Shown in pieces: positions 58,106 through 64,000 of a stretch of DNA of 64,000 nt. The notes under the pieces were generated by a model that saw only the letters and a list, made by a program, of their open reading frames with translations, ran no database searches and was not told the DNA's origin. Numbering within the stretch: the first letter of the stretch is position 1; every line of letters begins with the position of its first letter. The position numbers and the translations under genes were made by a program. The DNA is taken from positions 609,568 through 673,567 of the forward strand of contig CP089461.1 in assembly GCA_026636295.1 (NCBI GenBank), given 5' to 3'. Source of the DNA: Medakamo hakoo (Eukaryota > Chlorophyta > Trebouxiophyceae > Coccomyxaceae).

Positions 58106-61100
58106 ATGCAAAAAAACACGATGCGAGGACCCGCGACAGTCGCCGCTGCCGTGCGTCGCGCGGCGGCCGGCTACGCACGCCTGGGCCATGTGCAGGCGGG
58201 CCAGACTAGGCTGGCGCTGCCGGCGTGGCGGCCTGTTGCATGGGCGGCCGGCGGGCGGGGCTGTGCGCTCATGGCCCGACCCGTTGCCGCCGCTGCTGCC
58301 GCCCGGGCCGCGTCATCGTCGTCGACTGCGAGCTTGGACGGCGACGATGCGGCTTCGACTTCCGCGCCTGCGTCCAAGGTCGCGCCCAAGGTGAGGAGAG
58401 ACAGGACATGGAGTTGCGGCGGCGGGGAGGCGTGGTGCGACCAACCCCCACGCGCGCCTGGGCTGCCGGGCGGGGGGTGGGTTGTGCTGGCCCGGCCGGC
58501 TCCCCTCTGGTCGCGCACGGCACACACACACTCCGCGTCCCCCCACCACCCCCGCCTCTCTCCTCTCCCGCGCACACCCCAGGTCTCGCCCGACGTCGCC
58601 GCCCACTGGGACGCCCTCCTGGCCGACTTGCAACGTCCGGCCGCCATTCGCCTGGCCGCCCGGTGCGACACGTCCCGCGCCCTGGGCCTGCCGGCGACCG
58701 TGCGCCTGACCGGCGTGCCGTCCCTCATCATCGCGGCGGCCAAGGGCCCGCACCCGACCAAGGTCGCCCTGACGCGCGTGGGCGAGTTTTACGAGGCGTA
58801 CGGCGCGGACGCCGTCCTGCTGGTGGAACACGCGGGCCTGAACCCCATGGGCGAGGGCGTGCCGATTCCCAAGGCGGGGTGCCCGGCCGGCAACCTGCGC
58901 CGCACGCTGGCCGACCTGGTGGACGGCGCCGGCCTGTCCGTCGTCGTCATCGAGGAAGCGCCGCAGCCGTACGCGTACGGCACGCGGGCGCGGGCGAAGA
59001 CGCGGTACGTGGGCGGGGTCGTCACGCCGGCGTGCCCCGTCTACTTGGGCGCGGGCTTGGACACCGGCGGCGGCGGCGGTGGGGCCGGGGCCGGCGACGC
59101 GCCCGAGTCGGACGCGGCCCCCATCCTCGGCGCGCCGCCCGTCCTGGGCGTGGCGGCCGGCCCGTCCGGCTTCACCGTCATCGAAGCGAGCGTCGACCTG
59201 CGCACGGTCTCCGTGTCGACCGGCCAGACGGAAGACGCGGTCAGCGCCCGGCTGTATGCCGGCGGCTTGGTGCGTTTTTTTTTTTTTGAAGGAGGGCGGG
59301 AGACGGCGGGGGCGACCACGCACGTCGGCGCGCGCGTCTTCGCTCGCTCGGGGGGCGACCGCCCCTACTCTCATCCTCACCACCGCCACCCCCCTTCTCC
59401 TCCCAGGCCCCGCCGCTCTACCTGCACTCGACCGCCGTCGAAGCGGCGTCCATCCCGGCCGCCACCACGCCGGAGGCGGCGTGGGAGGCCCGCGTGTCGG
59501 CCCTGTTTCGCCGCGAAGCGGGCGCCGTCGCTCGGTACGGAGGGTCGGACCCCGTGGCCGGCCTGCTGGCCGCGCTGCGGCGGGATGTGGGCCTGCCGCC
59601 CGACGCGCCGTTTGCCACAGTGGACGCGCCAGACAAGCGGGCGTCCCGCCCCTCTCCGCTGCTGCTGTGCACGGCGACACAGCTGGGCCTCCACCAGGCG
59701 CTGGGCGTGCCATCCCTGGTCGACGCGCTCCTCCCCCCGCGCGGCGACGCGGCGGGCGCGGGCGGCGGCCGCGGCGTGGGCCTGGCCGCCCGGCGGTGGT
59801 TGCGCGACCTGTTGCTGCGCCCGCCCGAGCCGGCCGTCGCGGACGGGCTGCGGGCGGCGTGCGGTGAGCTGAGGGCCATGACCGGCGCCCTGCCGCGCTG
59901 GCAAACCCTGCCCGCCGCGCACGTCGCCCTGAAACTGCGCTCGTCCGAACCGCCGTCGGCCGATTTTTTCCGGGAACTCGCGGCTGTGTTGGGGTGCGTG
60001 CAGGCCGCCGCGACGGAGCCGCACCTGGCCGGCCTGGCGACCGGCATCTTGCCCGCCATGGCCGCCAAGACCGGGACGGCGCTGTACCTGGACGGCCTGG
60101 CCGCCGCGTGCGACCGCGCGCGCGCGGCGGTCGGGCGGGTGGTGTTGGACCGGGACGGCGACGGCGGGAGCGGCGGCGGCGGCGCTGGCCGCGCGGTCGA
60201 AGCGGCCCTGGCCGGGCTGGCGCCGCACGCCGCCGCGGCCCTGTCCGGCCCACTGGCGGACTTGGTGGCGGCCAACGAGGCGGGGTACGAAGGCCAGGTG
60301 TCGCCCGACCTGGTCGGCGAAGAGCTGGGCGCCGTGTCGGCCGCGCGCGCGCGCGTCGCGGCCGCCGCGGCGGCCGCCCTGGAAGCGGGTGAACGTGCGT
60401 CCGGCGGCGCGCCCGCCCCAGGCCGCAAGCCCGCCCTGGAGCCGGTCTACGACTCGATCAACAACGCGCTCTGGTTGAAGCCGCGCCGGGCGGGCGGCGT
60501 GGCGTCGCCCGCGGCCGCGGCGGCCGCGGCGGGCCTGGCCGCGCCGCTCGACCGGTATGGTGGCCGGGCGACCGGCCGCCTCGCCTCGCCCGAGCTAGAG
60601 ACCGCGGTCGACGACTACCGCCGGTCGACGTCCGCCGCCAAGGCCGCGGTGCGGGAGACGCTGCGCGCCCTCACCACCGAACTGGCCGTCGACGCCGCGG
60701 GCCTGGTGTCCGCCTGCGCTTTTTCCGTCATTGCCGCCGCCCTCACCGCGCACACGCGCGCGGCCGTCGCGCGCGGCTGGACGCTGCCCGAGACGACGAG
60801 CGCGGACGGCGACAGCGGCCCCTTATCCATCGAGGCCGTGTGGCCGTACTGGCTGGATGGCGCCGCGCCGGGCGTGGTGAAGAACGACCTGACGCTGGGC
60901 GGCATGGCGCTGCTGACCGGGCCTAATGTGAGCGAGCGACCTGGCCGGGATGGTGGAGAGGGGTGGTGGGTGGTGGTGGTGGTCGGCATGCACCTGCCCC
61001 GAGCGCGGCTGGGTGCGGCTCGGAACCCTCTGCCCCTCCGTCCCTCTCACCTGCCCACCCACCTGCCCACCCACCTGCCCACCCACCTGCCCACCCCAAC

Positions 61101-62449
61101 CCCCACGCACACGTAGATGGCCGGCAAGTCGACCGTCCTGCGCTGCGTCGCGGCCGTGGCCCTGCTGGCCTCGTGCGGCTTGCACGCGCCCGTGGCTGGC
61201 GCCGCCCGCATCCCCCGCTTCGACCAGATCATCTTGCGCGCCTTTGCCGCGGACGCGCCCACGCACGGGCGGTCCAGCTTTGCTGTGGAAATGGATGAGA
61301 TGCGGGCGGTGCTGACTGGCGCGACGGACCGGTCGCTGGTGCTGGTGAGAATGGGGTGGTTGGATGGGGGGTGGGGGTGGTGGTGGAGGTGGAGCGGGCG
61401 CACATACACGCACGCACGCACGCACATACACACCCACCCACCCACACACGCACGCTCCCTCCACCTCACAACCAACGCAGGTCGACGAGCTGGGCAAAGG
61501 CACGGAAGCGTGCGCGGGGAGCGCGCTGGCCGGCGCCATGCTGGAACACCTGGCGTGCACGACCCGGTGCACCGGCGTCTTTGCCACGCACCTGCACGCG
61601 CTCCTGGACTTGCCCCTGGCAGGCGACGTCGCCCGCCTGCAAATGCTGACGACGACCGGCGCCGACGGCCGGCGGGCGCCCGCCTGGAAAGTCGCGCCCG
61701 GCGTGTCGACCGAGTCGCTCGCGCTGGAGACGGCGGCGGGCGCGGGCGTGCCGGGCGGCGTGGTGCAGCGCGCGGCGGAGCTGTACGGCCTGGTCCGCGG
61801 CGTGGCGGTCGTGGAGGACCGCGGCGGTGGTGGTGGTGGCGAGGCGGTGGCGGGCGGCGGCGCGCCTGGCGGTGCCGCGCCGGCCGTCGCCAGCGGTGAC
61901 GCGCTGGCCGCGCCAGGCGCCGCCCCGCCGCCCACCGCGCCACCGCCCGGCTCCGCGCCCGTCGCCACCGGTGGCGCGCTGGCCGGCACGGCTGTCCACG
62001 TTCCGGCGGACGGTGTGCCCCACATCACGCTCCTGGACGCGGCCGCGGTGTTGCACTCGACGGCCGCGGCCCTCGCGCCCGACGGGTCGCCCCCCACCCC
62101 GCCCGCGTCCATCCTGCCGCCCGGCTGCGACCCGCCCGCGCAGGTGGCGTCCGCGTCCGTCGTGTACGTCGTGCGGCGGGAGGACGGCTACTTCTACTGC
62201 GGCGAGACGGACGGCCTGCTGGCGCGCTTGGACGCGCACCGGGCGCGCCCGCCCGTGAAGGGTGGACGGACCATGGCGGCCGCGTACGTGGCCCTGCCGT
62301 CCAAGACGGCGGCCCGGTCGGTGGAAGCGGCCACGATCCAAAAGCTGCTGGAGCTGGGCGTGCCCATGCTGTCGGTGACGGACGCCAAGGGCGGGCGGGT
62401 GGGGAGGGGGGCGGGCGTCGCTGGCGGCGTGGTGGAGCAGGCGGCTTGA
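58106..62449 (+). CDS. MSH1: MSH1: organellar MutS homologue with GIY-YIG domain
   Basis: DNA mismatch/recombination surveillance protein of plant mitochondria and plastids. Exons 58106-58390, 58583-59269, 59407-60927, 61117-61344 and 61481-62449 encode 1,229 residues. The leader (MRGPATVAAAVRRAAAGYAR) is a likely organelle presequence. MutS domain I has the mismatch-binding pattern RVGEFYEAYG near residue 162, then LVEHAGLNPMGEGVPIPKAG, the plant-MSH1 'AGLNP-PKAGCP' signature. The ATPase has Walker A GPN-MAGKST split exactly by intron 3, EMDEMRAVLTGATDRSLVL and Walker B VDELGKGTEA split by intron 4. The C-terminal domain from about 1,134 (SVVYVVRREDGYFYCGETD, then RLDAHRARP) is the GIY-YIG nuclease fold found fused only in MSH1. 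An Ala/Pro-rich linker separates them. Confidence 0.94.
61049..61096. repeat. 12-nt minisatellite in MSH1 intron 3
   Basis: Four copies of the unit ACCTGCCCACCC sit directly upstream of the intron 3 acceptor (TAG at 61114-61116). It is C/A-rich like the 3' halves of other introns here. Confidence 0.85.
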
Positions 62450-62816
62450 GAGGCAAGAGTGTGTAGGTCGCGAGGCGGGTGGGACGGCTGAAAACCAAAA
62501 AAAATGCAGTGGGAGGAGCTGTGTGGTTGCCTGGCCACACTGTGGCAAAAAAAAAACGCAGGCGGCCGCGTTTTTTCACACGCTCCAAACAAACCCGGGC
62601 ACCACTCGCCCGCGCCATCGCCTCCACCGCTGGAGGCGGTGACTCTTTTAACGCTCGCTAGTGGCGCGGCGTGGAGAAAGGCGTGCACACGCCGCTGTCC
62701 TTCCCCCCGCCATAGTGCCCCCGGCGGGCGCGCGCCGCATTTGCCGTTCAGACCGCCCCGCCCGCCCGCCGTCGCCGCCACCGCCCGTCCCCGGCCGTCA
62801 TCCGCCCGCAGGCGGC
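62450..62816. other. MSH1 3' region and upstream region of the B3-like gene
   Basis: 367 bp between tandem + strand genes. It has A-runs at 62497-62504 and 62544-62552. The sequence just before the downstream ATG ends CCGCCCGCAG, which resembles a splice acceptor, so a small upstream exon of the B3-like gene may exist here; I could not place it. Confidence 0.35.
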
Positions 62817-63710
62817 ATGCAGGCCGATGAGGGCGGCGTCGGACAACCACTGGGCGAGGCCTGTCCCTGGTTTGTGCTGGCCAGCCTGCTGACCGTCGCG
62901 GCAGCCGCGCGCCCGAGCCTGGCCACGGCTGCCACCCACCGCCGCCGCCACCACGGTGGTGGAGGGGGTGGCCTGCCGGCCAGCTGGGCCGCGTCAGCGC
63001 TGCCGCCGCCGGACTCCACCCATCCGCGGCGCCACCCTGCCTCCCCCAGCGGCGGCGGTGGCGGTGGCGGGCGGTACGCGTGCGGCCAGGCGTACAGGCG
63101 CCTGATCGGGTCTGAGACGGACACGCGCTTCCTCCACATCCCGCTGGACATGGCCAACGCGCTTATCCCGGACATCATGGCGTACAAGGTCTGGCGGCCT
63201 GGGCGGAAGAATGCGGCCGGCACGCAAGGGTCGGCGGACCGGCCGGTCTACGCCGCGTCGGCCCGGCTGGTGGACGAGGCCGGGCTGGAGTGGCCGGTCC
63301 TGTTTCGCACATACGTGACGGGCCGGCAATTCCACCGCAGGCTCACGGACGGGTGGCGGCCCTTCAGTCGGGTACGTGTGTGCGCGGCGGGTGGGGGTGG
63401 GGGTGGGTGGGGTGGGGTGGTGGTGGTGGTGGTGGTGGTGGTGGTGGTGGGGGGGGGGGGTCGTGGAGCGGGGGGATGGGTGGGAGGCGACGCGGCGTCG
63501 GTCGTGTTTTTTCATGAATGACGGGTGGTGGTGGTGGGAGGCGTGCGGGTCATTGTCTCACAGCTGCCTCCATCCCCAACCTCCCACTCAACACAACAGC
63601 ACTACGGCCTCACAGCCGGCGACGCCGTCCACTTCTGGCGGCGGGAGGAAGACGAGTGCGCGGACGCGCTGGTGCTGCGGGTGCAGGTGGTGCGCGGCAA
63701 GGCGGCTTGA
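62817..63710 (+). CDS. B3-like DNA-binding domain protein
   Basis: Protein of about 221 residues from exons 62817-63371 and 63600-63710 (donor GTACGT, acceptor ACAACAG). The N-terminal half is Ala/Gly/Pro/His-rich without known domains. From about residue 100 it reads RFLHIPLDMANALIPD, then EWPVLFRTYVTGRQFHRRL, TDGWRPFSR-HYGLTAGDAV and HFWRREEDE. This follows the plant B3 fold: entry strand with 'F-x-I/V-P', a central 'W-x-[FV]', 'L-T-x-G-W-x-x-F' and 'L-x-x-G-D-x-V-x-F'. B3 factors (ABI3, ARF, RAV) bind DNA; here neither the partners nor target can be told. Whether ATG 62817 is the true start is unsure. It is the last gene before the GTTTTA repeat. Confidence 0.65.
63416..63460. repeat. (TGG)n then poly-G in the B3-like gene intron
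   Basis: A TGG/GGT triplet run followed by a G run of about 12 lies in the 5' half of the 228-nt intron, continuing the G/T-rich 5'-half pattern seen in other introns. Confidence 0.85.
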
Positions 63711-63966
63711 GGGGGGCATTCTTTTTTTTTTGCAGGGCTGGTGCTTTCGGTCCTTTCTCTTTTTAGCTCAAGTCTCCTGAAAGCAAGGGGAGGGCGAGGG
63801 CGGGTGTGGGAGATCATGAAGTACGCGCCAATGTGGAGATGTAACCCCCGACGTATCTTTTCTTTTAGGGTTTTTTACGGTTTCGCGGTTGACCAACCGC
63901 GAGGGCAACTGCTACGCCCAAGGCTGCACCGGGTACAACCCCAAGCCGACGAAACCCCGTGGGTTA
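63711..63966 (+). other. 3' region of the B3-like gene with possible TGTAA signal and unexplained ORF
   Basis: After the B3-like stop come a T-run (63722-63730) and TGTAA at 63840-63844, the poly(A) signal typical of green algae, well placed for this gene. Immediately beyond, sequence character changes: less homopolymer, one TTTTAGGG octamer near 63863, a perfect inverted repeat at 63883-63902 (9-nt arms) and an open frame reading TNREGNCYAQGCTGYNP at 63892-63942. No gene is called because the frame lacks a start ATG and runs into the repeat. Confidence 0.5.
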
Positions 63967-64000
63967 GTTTTAGTTTTAGTTTTAGTTTTAGTTTTAGTTT
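63967..64000. repeat. (GTTTTA)n hexamer array at window edge
   Basis: Five full GTTTTA units plus a partial one continue to the last base, so the array is longer than can be seen. Its unit (TTTTAG in another phase) is a shortened form of the green-algal telomere unit TTTTAGGG, but each repeat has only one G. Confidence 0.9.

Noticed and set aside
61049-61096. CRISPR-like spaced repeats in MSH1 intron 3 and other repeat-rich introns
   Set aside because: Units are contiguous, short and C/A-rich with no unique spacers, and the genome is eukaryotic.
58106-62449. Viral or bacterial origin of the MutS gene (giant-virus MutS7 resemblance)
   Set aside because: It has four spliceosomal introns, a transit-like leader, plant MSH1 signatures and the same codon use as neighbours, so vertical plant-lineage descent is simpler.
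63967-64000. Definite telomere / chromosome end
   Set aside because: Only five units are visible and the window ends arbitrarily; the unit lacks the GGG of known green-algal telomeres. Kept as an open finding only.

Overview
This is a compact, GC-rich eukaryotic nuclear window from a photosynthetic organism, most likely a green alga (Chlorophyta). The evidence is a nuclear psaD gene with a transit peptide, a plant-type acetolactate synthase regulatory subunit with duplicated ACT modules, a PSTAIRE CDKA, a plant-type MSH1 carrying a GIY-YIG domain, and a B3-like domain. Proteins are rich in Ala, Gly and Pro runs. Introns are mostly about 75-330 nt, GT-AG, and usually begin GTGAGT or GTGCGT. 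No rRNA, tRNA, transposon, CRISPR array or viral gene was seen. The species cannot be fixed from the sequence alone.

I model 24 protein genes and 42 introns, roughly one gene per 2.7 kb, on almost strictly alternating strands. Divergent starts share short gaps and convergent stops lie as close as 81 bp. From left to right: G-patch protein (-), guanylate kinase (+), Mei2-type RRM protein (-), ubiquitin E1 (+), NTF2/DUF4864-like protein (-), SAM-kinesin-13 (-), GCP4 (+), VMA21 (-), ALS regulatory subunit (+), PsaD (+), proteasome alpha4 (-), bifunctional PFK2/FBPase2 (+), cyclophilin-RRM-RS protein (-), WDR43/UTP5 (+), TRRAP/Tra1 (-, about 15 kb), CDKA (-), PDCD2 (+), an unrecognised protein (-), RPL10 (+), a CHERP-like SURP protein (-), NDUFB8 (+), branched-chain acyltransferase E2 (-), MSH1 (+) and a B3-like protein (+).

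The genes are housekeeping and do not form a pathway cluster. Several processes recur: ribosome production (WDR43, RPL10, PDCD2), ubiquitin and proteasome (E1, alpha4), splicing or RNA binding (CYP59/PPIL4-like, CHERP-like, Mei2-like), microtubules and cell cycle (kinesin-13, GCP4, CDKA), branched-chain amino acid synthesis and breakdown (ALS small subunit, E2), and organelle energy and DNA maintenance (PsaD, NDUFB8, MSH1). Co-location probably reflects gene density, not operon-like function.

The most unusual signal is in the introns. Nearly all are G/T-rich in their 5' half and C/A-rich in their 3' half, with short exact complements between the two, so many could fold back and bring their splice sites together. 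The extreme case is a 115-nt (GT)n tract, read as (CA)n in the transcript, in CDKA intron 1. Other points of interest are a 14.2-kb uninterrupted TRRAP exon, tiny first coding exons of 9-22 nt followed by long introns, and a right-hand end with a (GTTTTA)n array fused in frame to a Cys-containing open reading frame unlike the rest of the window. Exon boundaries were deduced by eye from splice signals, reading phase and family conservation; no alignment was run.
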